A stretch of DNA of 64,000 bases from NCBI GenBank assembly GCA_963835135.1, contig CAWIEF010000003.1, positions 806,001-870,000 on the forward strand, in the 5' to 3' direction. A program made the translations under genes and the position numbers. Source of the DNA: JAVVHH01 sp963835135 (GTDB lineage Bacteria > Pseudomonadota > Alphaproteobacteria > Acetobacterales > Acetobacteraceae). Under the pieces are notes generated by a model, which ran no database searches, was not told the origin of the DNA, and worked only from the letters and a program-made list of their open reading frames with translations. This document shows positions 43,471 to 51,685 of the stretch, one piece after another (within the stretch, counting starts at the first letter, position 1; every line of letters starts with the position of its first letter).

Positions 43471-45891
43471 ATGACCAATTCGCCGCGGGCCACCACTCCG
43501 CGCACCGCCGCCGCCGAGCCGCTGGCCGTTCTGCCGCTGCGCGACATTGTCGTCTTCCCGCACATGATCGTGCCGCTCTTCGTCGGTCGTGAGAAGTCTG
43601 TCCGGGCCCTCGAAGCCGTCATGCGCGACGACAAGCAAATCCTTCTCGTGGCACAAAAGAACGCCACTCAGGATGACCCGGGCGCCGACGACATGTTCCG
43701 CGTCGGAACCGTCTCGACCATCCTGCAACTGCTCAAGCTGCCCGACGGCACCGTGAAAGTGCTCGTCGAAGGCGGCCGCCGCGCGCAGATCACCAAGTTC
43801 GCCGACACCGACGCCTATTTCGAAGCCTTCGTCCGCGAGATGCCCGATGAGGGCGGGGACGCCAAGGAGCTCGAGGCGCTTGGTCGCACGGTGGTCGGCC
43901 AGTTCGAGCAGTATATCAAGCTCAACAAGAAGATCGCGCCGGAGGTGCTGGTCTCGCTCAACCAGATCGAGGAGCCGAGCAAGCTCGCCGACACGATCTC
44001 GGCCCATCTCAATCTCAAGATCGCCGAGAAGCAGGAGCTGCTCGAGGCAGCCAAGGTCAACGACCGGCTCGAGCGCGTGTTCGCGCACATGGAAAGCGAG
44101 ATCGGCGTCCTGCAAGTCGAGAAACGCATCCGCAACCGCGTCAAGCGGCAGATGGAGAAGACCCAGCGCGAGTACTATCTCAACGAGCAGCTCAAGGCGA
44201 TCCAGAAGGAGCTCGGCGAGGGCGAGGACGGCAAGGACGAGACCGCCGAACTCGAGGAGCGCATCAAGAAGACCCGCTTCACCAAGGAAGCCCGCGAGAA
44301 GGCCATGGCCGAGCTGAAGAAGCTTCGCACCATGAGCCCGATGTCGGCCGAGGCGACGGTGGTGCGCAACTACCTCGATTGGATGCTGTCCATCCCGTGG
44401 AAGAAGCGCAGCAAGGTCAGCAACGACGTCAACGAGGCCGAAAAGGTGCTCGACGCCGACCATTACGGCTTGGCCAAGGTCAAAGAGCGTATCCTCGAAT
44501 ATCTTGCCGTCCAGTCGCGCAGCGCGAAGATCAAGGGCCCGATCGTCTGCCTCGTCGGTCCGCCGGGTGTGGGCAAGACGAGCCTTGGGCGCAGCATTGC
44601 CAAGGCGACCGGCCGCAATTTCGTGCGCATGTCGTTGGGCGGCGTGCGCGACGAGGCCGAGATCCGTGGTCACCGCCGCACCTATATCGGCTCTATGCCC
44701 GGTAAGGTCGTCCAGGGCATGAAGAAGGCCAAGACGAGCAACCCGCTGTTCTTGCTGGACGAGATCGACAAGCTCGGCGCCGATTGGCGGGGCGATCCGT
44801 CTTCGGCCCTGCTTGAGGTGCTCGATCCGGAGCAGAACAGCACGTTCGCGGACCACTACCTCGAAGTCGATTACGACCTGTCGGACGTGATGTTCATCAC
44901 GACGGCGAACAGCCTGCGCATGCCGCAGCCGCTGCTCGACCGGATGGAGATCATCCGCATCCCCGGCTACACCGAGGACGAGAAGGTCGAGATTGCCAAG
45001 CGGCACCTCGTCACCAAGCAGGCCGAGGCCAACGGGCTAAAGAAGGAGGAGTGGTCGCTGTCCGAGGAGGCCATCCGCGATCTCGTCCGCTACTATACCC
45101 GCGAGGCCGGGGTGCGGAACCTGGAACGCGAGATCGCCAACGTCGCCCGCAAGGCCGTCAAGGAGATCGTCACCAAGAAGGTCAAGAAGGTTACGATCAC
45201 TGCGAAGACTCTCGAGAAGTTCGCGGGCGTCCGCCGCTTCCGATTCGGCGAAACGGAGGCCGAGGACATGGTTGGCGTCGTCACCGGCCTGGCCTGGACC
45301 GAGGTCGGCGGCGAGATCCTGACGATCGAGAGCGTGCTCTTGCCCGGCAAGGGCCAGGTCAAGCACACCGGCAAGCTCGGCGACGTCATGCAGGAAAGCG
45401 TCTCTGCCGCCCTGAGCTACGTGCGCAGTCGCGGCGTCGGCTTCGGGATCAAGCCGACGATCTTCGAGAAGAAGGACATCCACGTGCACGTGCCGGAAGG
45501 TGCCACGCCCAAGGATGGCCCGTCGGCCGGCATCGCGATGGCGACCAGCATCGTCTCCGTCATGACGGGCATCCCGGTCCGCCGCGACGTCGCGATGACA
45601 GGTGAAATCACGTTGCGGGGCCGGGTTCTGCCGATCGGCGGCTTGAAGGAGAAGCTGCTGGCCGCGCTGCGGGCCGGGATCACGACCGTCTTCATCCCGA
45701 AAGACAACGAGAAGGACCTCGCCGAGATCGAGGACGGCGTGAAGCGGCACATCAAAATCATCCCTGTCGCGCATGTCGACGAGGTGATCAGCCAAGCGCT
45801 GTCCCGTAAGCCGGAGGCGATCGAGTGGGTGGAGCCGGCCGAACCGGTGCTACCGACGCCCGTCCAGCCGGAGGTCTCGCTGCCACACTAG
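43471..45891 (+). CDS. lon: Lon protease
   Basis: Cytosolic ATP-dependent protease of 806 residues. The N-terminal substrate domain begins LAVLPLRDIVVFPHMIVPLF. The AAA+ module has GPPGVGKTS and FLLDEIDKLG. The peptidase domain has catalytic Ser685 (KDGPSAGIAMATS) and Lys728 (GGLKEKLLAA). AGGAGG sits just before the ATG at 43471. The usual alphaproteobacterial follower hupB is missing; a tRNA-Val comes next. Confidence 0.97.
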   Translation: MTNSPRATTPRTAAAEPLAVLPLRDIVVFPHMIVPLFVGREKSVRALEAVMRDDKQILLVAQKNATQDDPGADDMFRVGTVSTILQLLKLPDGTVKVLVEGGRRAQITKFADTDAYFEAFVREMPDEGGDAKELEALGRTVVGQFEQYIKLNKKIAPEVLVSLNQIEEPSKLADTISAHLNLKIAEKQELLEAAKVNDRLERVFAHMESEIGVLQVEKRIRNRVKRQMEKTQREYYLNEQLKAIQKELGEGEDGKDETAELEERIKKTRFTKEAREKAMAELKKLRTMSPMSAEATVVRNYLDWMLSIPWKKRSKVSNDVNEAEKVLDADHYGLAKVKERILEYLAVQSRSAKIKGPIVCLVGPPGVGKTSLGRSIAKATGRNFVRMSLGGVRDEAEIRGHRRTYIGSMPGKVVQGMKKAKTSNPLFLLDEIDKLGADWRGDPSSALLEVLDPEQNSTFADHYLEVDYDLSDVMFITTANSLRMPQPLLDRMEIIRIPGYTEDEKVEIAKRHLVTKQAEANGLKKEEWSLSEEAIRDLVRYYTREAGVRNLEREIANVARKAVKEIVTKKVKKVTITAKTLEKFAGVRRFRFGETEAEDMVGVVTGLAWTEVGGEILTIESVLLPGKGQVKHTGKLGDVMQESVSAALSYVRSRGVGFGIKPTIFEKKDIHVHVPEGATPKDGPSAGIAMATSIVSVMTGIPVRRDVAMTGEITLRGRVLPIGGLKEKLLAALRAGITTVFIPKDNEKDLAEIEDGVKRHIKIIPVAHVDEVISQALSRKPEAIEWVEPAEPVLPTPVQPEVSLPH

Positions 45892-45903
45892 TGTCGTGAG
45901 CTT

Positions 45904-45925
45904 GCCCCGGCGGAAACGCCGGGGC
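45904..45925 (+). terminator. GC-rich hairpin after lon
   Basis: GCCCCGGCG, loop GAAA, CGCCGGGGC: nine paired bases, starting 13 bp after the lon stop. The GAAA tetraloop is very stable. There is no T run after it, so it is an intrinsic-terminator-like or 3'-end protecting structure. Confidence 0.55.
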
Positions 45926-45948
45926 ACCGTGCGGTCCACCGCGCGGCG

Positions 45949-46023
45949 GGGCGGTTAGCTCAGCGGTAGAGCGTCTCGTTTACACCGAGAGGGTCGGCGG
46001 TTCGAAACCGTCACCGCCCACCA
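45949..46023 (+). tRNA. tRNA-Val (anticodon TAC)
   Basis: Acceptor arms GGGCGGT (45949-45955) and ACCGCCC (46013-46019), discriminator A and encoded CCA to 46023. The anticodon stem TCTCG/CGAGA encloses TTTACAC, giving anticodon TAC (Val, GUA). The D-arm AGCTCAGCGGTAGAGC and T-arm GGTTCGAAACC are canonical. 75 nt. Confidence 0.97.
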
Positions 46024-46042
46024 CGCCGGGCACAGCAATAAC

Positions 46043-46070
46043 TTGACTTCGCAGCACCGAAGCGTATTCC
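46043..46070 (+). promoter_or_regulatory. Candidate sigma70-type promoter for rpsA
   Basis: TTGACT (46043-46048), 16 bp, TATTCC (46065-46070), inside the lon-rpsA gap (335 bp overall, with tRNA-Val in its first part). The start site would fall near 46077, about 150 bp before the rpsA ATG, leaving a long leader. Confidence 0.45.
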
Positions 46071-46085
46071 TCACGTGACTGCGAC

Positions 46086-46118
46086 CGCCCGCCCCTGCCA
46101 CCTGGCACGGGCGTTTTG
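46086..46118 (+). terminator. Terminator-like or attenuator hairpin in the rpsA leader
   Basis: Outer arms CGCCCG (46086-46091) and CGGGCG (46108-46113) and an inner TGCCA-CC-TGGCA stem, followed by TTTT (46114-46117). It has the form of an intrinsic terminator. It lies after the candidate promoter, so it could end tRNA-Val transcripts or act as an attenuator for rpsA. Confidence 0.5.
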
Positions 46119-46177
46119 TCGTTCCATCAGCCCGTCTCCGGGTAGCCGCTTCCGGAACCGACCCGGCCGCGCATTCC

Positions 46178-46218
46178 ATGTTTCCGGCCCACTCGGCCGG
46201 ACCCATTACAGGAAACAT
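46178..46218 (+). promoter_or_regulatory. Nested hairpin directly upstream of rpsA
   Basis: ATGTTTCC (46178-46185) and GGAAACAT (46211-46218) are a perfect 8-bp inverted repeat. Between them CCGGCC-CACTC-GGCCGG can form another stem. The only Shine-Dalgarno-like bases, AGGAAA (46210-46215), lie in the 3' arm, 11 bases before the ATG at 46227, so folding would hide them. It resembles in principle, not in sequence, the structured self-regulated rpsA leader of E. coli. Confidence 0.55.
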
Positions 46219-46226
46219 CGACCCAC

Positions 46227-47957
46227 ATGGCTTCTACCGCCACCGCCCTCATGGAACCCGCCCGCAACCACGGCATGGAAGATTTCGCCTCCCTCCTCGA
46301 CGAGCAATTCGGCAAGGAAGCCGGCTTCGAGGGCTCGGTCGTGACCGGCCGCGTGGTCCGCCTGACCGACGAATACGCCATCGTCGATGTCGGCCTGAAA
46401 AGTGAAGGGCGCGTGGCGCTCAAGGAATTCGGCCTCCCCGGCCAGAAGTTCGAAGTCAAGCCCGGCGACAACATCGAGTTGTATGTCGAGCGCTATGAGG
46501 ATCGCGACGGCTCAATTGTCCTGTCGCGCGAGAAGGCTCGCCGCGAGGAGGCTTGGACCAGTCTCGAGCGCGCGTTCGAAGCCCAGCAGCGGGTGAACGG
46601 CACCATCTACGGCCGGGTCAAGGGTGGCTTCACGGTCGATCTCGGCGGCGCGGTCGCCTTCTTGCCCGGCAGCCAGGTGGACATCCGCCCGGTCCGCGAC
46701 GTCGGCCCACTGATGGGCACCCCGCAGCCCTTCCAGATCCTCAAGATGGATCGCGCTCGCGGCAACATCGTCGTTTCCCGTCGGGCCGTGCTCGAGGAAA
46801 CCCGCGCCGAGCAGCGTAGCGAGCTGATCCAGGGCCTCAAGGAAGGCATGATCCTCGACGGCGTCGTCAAGAACATCACCGATTACGGCGCCTTCGTCGA
46901 CCTTGGCGGCGTCGACGGCCTGCTGCACGTCACCGATATCGCCTGGCGCCGCATCAACCACCCGAGCGAGGCCTTGCAGATCGGCCAAGCCGTCCGGGTT
47001 CAGGTCATCCGCTTCAACAGCGACACCCAGCGCATCAGCCTCGGCATGAAGCAGCTCGAGGCCGATCCGTGGGACGGCGTCGCGGCGAAATACCCGCCGG
47101 GTGCCAAATACACCGGCCGCGTCACCAACATCACCGACTACGGCGCGTTCGTCGAACTCGAGCCGGGCGTCGAAGGCCTCGTGCATGTCAGCGAGATGAG
47201 CTGGACCAAGAAAAACGTTCATCCGGGCAAGATCGTCTCCACCTCGCAAGAGGTCGACGTCATGGTGCTCGACGTGGACAGCTCCAAGCGCCGCATCTCG
47301 CTCGGCCTCAAGCAGGTCCAGCGTAATCCGTGGGATCAGTTCCTCGAGGAACACCCGGTCGGCAGCACGGTCGAGGGCGAAATCCGCAACATCACCGAGT
47401 TCGGCCTGTTCATCGGCATCAGCGCCGATATCGACGGAATGGTCCATATGTCCGACCTGTCCTGGGACGAGCCGGGCGAACTTGCCATCGCCAAATACGA
47501 AAAAGGCCAGATGGTGCAGGCCAAGGTCCTCGACATCGATGCCGAGAAGGAGCGCATCTCGCTCGGTATCAAGCAGTTGCAGGACGATCCTGCTGCCGGC
47601 GTGCTCAGCACCATCCACAAGAATGACGTCGTCACCTGCATCGTCACCTCGATCCAGTCCAACGGCATCGAGGTTAAGGTTGACGATATCCTCACCGGCT
47701 TCATCCGCCGGGCCGAGCTCGCCCGCGACAAGGGCGACCAACGGCCGGAGCGGTTCGCCGTCGGCGAGAAGGTCGACGCCAAGGTCACCGCGATCGACCG
47801 GGCCGGCCGCAAGCTCGCGCTCACGATTAAGGGCCGCGAGATGGAAGAGGACAAGCAGGCGATCCAGGATTTCGGCACGGCTGACAGCGGCGCCTCCCTA
47901 GGCGACATCCTGGGTGCGGCGATCCGCCGCCGCAACCAGCAGTCGACCGACGCCTAA
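46227..47957 (+). CDS. rpsA: 30S ribosomal protein S1
   Basis: mRNA-binding ribosomal protein of 576 residues with six S1 repeats. Domains 3-6 show the repeated KNITDYGAFVDLGGVDGLLH / NITDYGAFVELEPGVEGLVH / RNITEFGLFIGISADIDGMVH-type pattern. The N-terminal ribosome-binding part is MEDFASLLDEQFGKE. The start at 46227 is preceded by a structured leader with a weak, probably sequestered ribosome binding site. Followed by a strong hairpin, then sppA. Confidence 0.97.
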   Translation: MASTATALMEPARNHGMEDFASLLDEQFGKEAGFEGSVVTGRVVRLTDEYAIVDVGLKSEGRVALKEFGLPGQKFEVKPGDNIELYVERYEDRDGSIVLSREKARREEAWTSLERAFEAQQRVNGTIYGRVKGGFTVDLGGAVAFLPGSQVDIRPVRDVGPLMGTPQPFQILKMDRARGNIVVSRRAVLEETRAEQRSELIQGLKEGMILDGVVKNITDYGAFVDLGGVDGLLHVTDIAWRRINHPSEALQIGQAVRVQVIRFNSDTQRISLGMKQLEADPWDGVAAKYPPGAKYTGRVTNITDYGAFVELEPGVEGLVHVSEMSWTKKNVHPGKIVSTSQEVDVMVLDVDSSKRRISLGLKQVQRNPWDQFLEEHPVGSTVEGEIRNITEFGLFIGISADIDGMVHMSDLSWDEPGELAIAKYEKGQMVQAKVLDIDAEKERISLGIKQLQDDPAAGVLSTIHKNDVVTCIVTSIQSNGIEVKVDDILTGFIRRAELARDKGDQRPERFAVGEKVDAKVTAIDRAGRKLALTIKGREMEEDKQAIQDFGTADSGASLGDILGAAIRRRNQQSTDA

Positions 47958-47966
47958 CCCACACAC

Positions 47967-47990
47967 CCCTCCCTCGTTCGCGAGGGAGGG
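47967..47990 (+). terminator. Hairpin after rpsA
   Basis: CCCTCCCTCG, loop TTCG, CGAGGGAGGG: a perfect 10-bp stem 10 bases after the rpsA stop. It has no T run after it. It may partly terminate transcription or protect the rpsA 3' end before sppA. Confidence 0.6.
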
Positions 47991-48007
47991 CCACTACGAG
48001 GCCACGC

Positions 48008-48907
48008 TTGCTCGAAGCTGATCTCCTGATCGACAGGCGGCGCCTCAAACGCCGCCTGAATTTTTGGCGGGTCCTGACGATCGTCGCGATCGTCGCGGCC
48101 ATCTCAGCCGTGGCCCTGCCGCGTGGCGGCTTCCAAGTCTCCGCCCAACACGTCGCGCGCGTGACGATCAGCGGCGTGATCACCGAAGATAGAAAGCTGA
48201 CCGAAGCCATCGCCGGTCTCGCGCGCGACAGCTCGGTCCCGGCCGTCATCGTTGCGGTGGACAGCCCGGGCGGATCCGTCGCCGGCGGAGAAAGTCTGCA
48301 TGCCGCGCTGATGCGCGTTGCCGCGGCCAAGCCGGTCGTCACCGTCATGCGCGGAACCGCCGCGTCGGCCGGCTACATGGTCGCACTCCCCGCCGAGCGC
48401 ATCTTCGCCCGCGATGCGACGCTGACGGGCTCGATCGGCGTGATCCTCGAAACCGTCCAGTTCTCCGGCTTGCTCGGCAAGCTGGGCGTCGATGCCGAGG
48501 CGATCACGTCGGGGCCGCTGAAAGACCAGCCCAGTTACTCCCGTCCCCTCACGGAGCCCGGCCGTGCCTACCTGAACGGCCTCGTCCAAGACATGTTCGA
48601 CCAGTTCGTCACGATGGTCGCCGAGGGTCGCCACATGGAGCCCGACGCCGTCCGCAAGCTCGCCGACGGCCGAGCCTATACCGGCCGCCAGGCCAAGGCG
48701 CTCGGCCTGGTCGACGAGATCGGCGGCGAGACAGAGGCTCGGGCGTGGCTGGCGCAGAAGCACGGCGTGGCCGAGACCTTGCCGGTCCGCGACATCGAGC
48801 TCAGCAGCTTCGTCCGGCGGACGCTCGGTTCCGCCGCCACCGGGTTGCGAACGCTCATGTTCGGGACGCAGGAGGCCGGTGCCTGGGCGCTTTGGACCGG
48901 CCGTTAA
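48008..48907 (+). CDS. sppA: Signal peptide peptidase SppA (protease IV)
   Basis: Membrane-anchored serine-lysine peptidase that degrades cleaved signal peptides, 299 residues (short, single-domain form). The N-terminal anchor is FWRVLTIVAIVAAISAVAL. Catalytic Ser120 is in GTAASAGYMVAL and Lys172 in SGPLKDQPS. GVITEDRKLTEAI and VDSPGGSVAGGE are family blocks. The start is TTG at 48008. Position after rpsA and before ihfB is typical of the class. Confidence 0.94.
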   Translation: MLEADLLIDRRRLKRRLNFWRVLTIVAIVAAISAVALPRGGFQVSAQHVARVTISGVITEDRKLTEAIAGLARDSSVPAVIVAVDSPGGSVAGGESLHAALMRVAAAKPVVTVMRGTAASAGYMVALPAERIFARDATLTGSIGVILETVQFSGLLGKLGVDAEAITSGPLKDQPSYSRPLTEPGRAYLNGLVQDMFDQFVTMVAEGRHMEPDAVRKLADGRAYTGRQAKALGLVDEIGGETEARAWLAQKHGVAETLPVRDIELSSFVRRTLGSAATGLRTLMFGTQEAGAWALWTGR

Positions 48908-48980
48908 CGGCTTCCTTGACGCGCAACTACCGCTCCGGCATCGTCCCTGCTTCCCAAATAGCCGATCGACAAACCAGACG

Positions 48981-49301
48981 ATGACCCGATCCGAGCTGAT
49001 CGCCGATTTGGCGACCGCCAACCCGCATCTGATGAGCCGCGACGTCGAGCTGATCGTGTCGACGATTTTCGACGAGATCACGGCCGCGCTCTCCCGGGGC
49101 GCGCGCGTCGAGCTCCGCGGGTTTGGCGCATTCACGGTGAAGAAACGCGACGCTCGCACGGGCCGCAACCCGCGCACCGGCGAGGCCGTTCCGGTCAACG
49201 AAAAGGTCGTGCCGTTCTTCAAAGCCGGGAAGGAACTGCGCGAGCGGATCAACCGCGGCCCCAAACCCCGTGCCACCCGGCCTGAACGGACGTCTGCCTA
49301 A
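48981..49301 (+). CDS. ihfB: Integration host factor subunit beta
   Basis: DNA-bending HU/IHF-family protein of 106 residues, partner of IhfA. The N-terminal MTRSELIADLATANPHL, the arm FGAFTVKKRDARTGRNP with the DNA-intercalating Pro region, and VPFFKAGKELRERIN are characteristic. The basic tail GPKPRATRPER is a little longer than usual. The ATG at 48981 is chosen on alignment. It lies between sppA and lapA. Confidence 0.95.
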   Translation: MTRSELIADLATANPHLMSRDVELIVSTIFDEITAALSRGARVELRGFGAFTVKKRDARTGRNPRTGEAVPVNEKVVPFFKAGKELRERINRGPKPRATRPERTSA

Positions 49302-49303
49302 CC

Positions 49304-49603
49304 ATGCGTGTCTTGCTTGCTGCCCCGCTTCTTTTCATCCTGGTCCTGTTCGCGCTGTCGAATAAGCAGGTGGTCGAACTCGGCCTGTGGCCGACCGACG
49401 TGCAGGTCGAGTTGCCGGTATCCATCGCCGTGCTGGGGATTGCCGGCCTGTTCTTCCTGTTCGGCGCGCTCGTGGCCTGGAGCGGCACGCTGTCCGAGCG
49501 CAGCCGTGCCAAGCGCGCGGAAGCGACCATTCGTCAATTGGAGGCGCAGCTCGCCTCGGTCCGCTCGACCCGGCCGGCGCTGAGCCTGTCACCGCCGGCC
49601 TGA
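49304..49603 (+). CDS. LapA-domain (DUF1049) membrane protein
   Basis: Small inner-membrane protein of 99 residues with two membrane segments (VLLAAPLLFILVLFALSN and VLGIAGLFFLFGALVAW) and a cytosolic helical tail (RAKRAEATIRQLEAQLASV). LapA-domain proteins take part in lipopolysaccharide assembly regulation in enterics; the role here is inferred. It starts 3 bases after ihfB and precedes trpF, a conserved order. Confidence 0.88.
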   Translation: MRVLLAAPLLFILVLFALSNKQVVELGLWPTDVQVELPVSIAVLGIAGLFFLFGALVAWSGTLSERSRAKRAEATIRQLEAQLASVRSTRPALSLSPPA

Positions 49604-49613
49604 GCTGCCACCG

Positions 49614-50219
49614 ATGACCCGCGTGAAAATCTGCGGGATCAACAGCCAGGAGGCGCTTGACGCCGCGTCTGGCGCCGAGTGGGTCGGGTTCAACTTTTAC
49701 CCACGGTCGCCGCGCTTCGTGACGCCTGCGCGCGCCGCCAGCCTCGAGGGCAAACCGCGCCGGGTCGGGCTGTTCGTGGCGCCAACCGACGACGATGTCG
49801 CCGCAGCCCTCGCCATGGCGTCCCTCGACATCCTACAACTCTACGCTGATCCGCAGCGGGCCAGCGAGATCCGCGCGACCTTCGGTCTTCCCGTCTGGCG
49901 GGCCGTCGGGGTGGCAGCGCCCGATGATCTGCCCAAGGCCGGCGAGAATGTCGACGGCTACGTCATCGAGACCAAGGCGCCCGTGGACGCCGCCTTGCCC
50001 GCGGGCAACGGGGTTTGTTTCGACTGGTCGTTGCTGGAAGGCTGGACCTCGCCTCTCCCCTGGCTGCTCGCAGGCGGACTCGACCTGGCCAACGTACGGG
50101 CTGCCATTGCCGGGTCGCGGGCGCCGGCAGTGGATGTCTCGTCGGGGGTCGAGCGCCAGCGCGGTGTCAAGGACCCCGATCTCATCCGTGCGTTCATCGC
50201 CGAGGCAAGCGGGCGTTAA
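49614..50219 (+). CDS. trpF: Phosphoribosylanthranilate isomerase
   Basis: Third-step enzyme of tryptophan synthesis from anthranilate, a TIM barrel of 201 residues. Motifs: VKICGINSQEALDAA with the catalytic Cys, GFNFYPRSPRFVTP, WLLAGGLDLANVRAA and AVDVSSGVERQRGVKDP. The start at 49614 is MTRVKICGIN. It is normally followed by trpB-trpA; here an unrelated gene follows. Confidence 0.95.
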   Translation: MTRVKICGINSQEALDAASGAEWVGFNFYPRSPRFVTPARAASLEGKPRRVGLFVAPTDDDVAAALAMASLDILQLYADPQRASEIRATFGLPVWRAVGVAAPDDLPKAGENVDGYVIETKAPVDAALPAGNGVCFDWSLLEGWTSPLPWLLAGGLDLANVRAAIAGSRAPAVDVSSGVERQRGVKDPDLIRAFIAEASGR

Positions 50220-50269
50220 CCATTTCTTAGGGATCGGCGACCAAGATTGCTCATCAGCAGGAGGCTGCG

Positions 50270-51247
50270 ATGGCGGTCATGGCGCCACTACCCGGAGTCA
50301 CGCTCGCGGCGCTCGCGCGGTTGAGTGCCGTCTTGCCGCTCCCGGATGCGGGAGCCAGCACCGAAACACTGGCGCGACCGCCGGATGTCGTCGTGTTCTC
50401 GTCTGCACCCATGCGCTTGTTGTCCGATCTGGCGTCCGCCGGGTTCCGGCAACTCGCGGCCCTCCTGCCCATCATCGAGCAAGCCGTGCAGGACCAGAGC
50501 GTCGTGCCACTCGGCCGGCTCGCAAAGGCCGCCAGTGCGGCAGCACGACAGATCGCGGACGGCCATGAGGCGCTCCTCGCCGAAGGGCCCGACCGGGTTG
50601 CGGTCGCATTGCGGGCGCAGGCCTGGCCGCAGGTGGCCAGCGCTGCGCCGAATCCGGCCAGCGACGCGAAGCAGTCGCTTCGCACGCTCGCCCGGCAGGT
50701 CGGCACCGAAGCCGAACTCGCCGAGGGCGGCCGGCCCGATGAGCGGCTGCGCACCCTTGCTCGGCAACTCGGCGCCGAAGATCCACTCGAACCTCGCCCT
50801 GCCCTGCAGCCCGGCGCAGGGCCCATCCAGCGTTGGCTTGCCGAGGCCAAACACCTCCTGCGCGACACGGGTGAGGTGCTCGACCGGGCCGAGCAGCAAT
50901 TTCGTCCGCTCCTCCAGGTCCAGGATGCCGCAGGTTGCCCCACGGCGGCCTGGGTCCTGACCGAAATCAATGCAGCACAGTGCCAGATCGCCTCGGCCTA
51001 TGCGGCCGTCCGGCAGACCGGCACGACCGCTCCGCGCGGCCATCGCGCCCTGTCGCGACCTCCGACGCTCGGCAATCTAGCCGGTGCGACGACGGTCTTG
51101 GGCATGCTGCTCGTCCTGGCAACGCTGTGGCTCCTCGGCGGCGCCTGGTCGCTGGGCATCGGTGCCTGTGCACTCGGCGGCGCCGTGGTTTGGGTGTGGC
51201 GCATCAGCAAGGCCTCGCAAGGCGTGACCCTCGACGCCCGAGGCTGA
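50270..51247 (+). CDS. Hypothetical membrane-anchored protein with short internal repeat
   Basis: Protein of 325 residues that I do not recognise. Residues 1-260 are Ala/Leu/Arg-rich and helical. A repeat LRTLARQ(V/L)G(T/A)E occurs at residues 137 and 160, a 23-residue (69 bp) spacing. Residues about 266-309 form two close membrane segments (TTVLGMLLVLATLWLLGG, GIGACALGGAVVWVW), so the bulk is probably cytosolic and anchored by a C-terminal hairpin. AGGAGG precedes the ATG at 50270. It occupies the place where trpB would be expected. No function assigned. Confidence 0.7.
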   Translation: MAVMAPLPGVTLAALARLSAVLPLPDAGASTETLARPPDVVVFSSAPMRLLSDLASAGFRQLAALLPIIEQAVQDQSVVPLGRLAKAASAAARQIADGHEALLAEGPDRVAVALRAQAWPQVASAAPNPASDAKQSLRTLARQVGTEAELAEGGRPDERLRTLARQLGAEDPLEPRPALQPGAGPIQRWLAEAKHLLRDTGEVLDRAEQQFRPLLQVQDAAGCPTAAWVLTEINAAQCQIASAYAAVRQTGTTAPRGHRALSRPPTLGNLAGATTVLGMLLVLATLWLLGGAWSLGIGACALGGAVVWVWRISKASQGVTLDARG

Positions 51248-51265
51248 ACCGTCGATCCTACCGGC

Positions 51266-51682
51266 ATGAAGCAGAGGCTACACACGCTCGAGATCCCCAC
51301 CACCGGCAAGAGTCTCGTCCCGATTACCCGCCCCGTCTTGGACTGGGTTGCGCAACAGGGCATCACCACGGGGCTCCTGACGCTCTGGTGCCGGCACACG
51401 TCCGCCTCGCTGACCGTGCAAGAGAACGCGGACCCGGCGGTCCGGCAGGACATCCTGGCCTATTTCGAGCGGATCGCCCCGGAACGCGCCGGTTATCGTC
51501 ATGAGGATGAGGGCCCCGACGACATGCCGGCCCATCTTCGCACCATGCTCACCGCAACGCAGATGAGCATCCCGGTGGCCGCAGCCCGTCCCGTGCTCGG
51601 CACCTGGCAGGGCCTCTACCTGTTCGAACACCGCTCCGCCCCGCACCGGCGCGAGGTCGTGCTGCACCTGCTGGGCGAATAA
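51266..51682 (+). CDS. YjbQ/UPF0047-family protein
   Basis: Protein of 138 residues of the UPF0047 family, annotated as secondary thiamine-phosphate synthase on genetic evidence in E. coli. The family signature is CRHTSASLTVQENADPAVRQD, quoted here as HTSASLTVQENADP, with the later GYRHEDEGPDDMPAHLR and LGTWQGLYLFEHR carrying the conserved His/Asp/Glu. The start at 51266 follows the hypothetical gene closely. Convergent with the amidohydrolase gene. Confidence 0.92.
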   Translation: MKQRLHTLEIPTTGKSLVPITRPVLDWVAQQGITTGLLTLWCRHTSASLTVQENADPAVRQDILAYFERIAPERAGYRHEDEGPDDMPAHLRTMLTATQMSIPVAAARPVLGTWQGLYLFEHRSAPHRREVVLHLLGE

Positions 51683-51685
51683 GAC

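Noticed and set aside
50676..50780. The 69-bp repeat in the hypothetical gene as a CRISPR-like or satellite repeat
   Set aside because: Only two imperfect copies, in frame and inside a coding sequence: a protein-level repeat.
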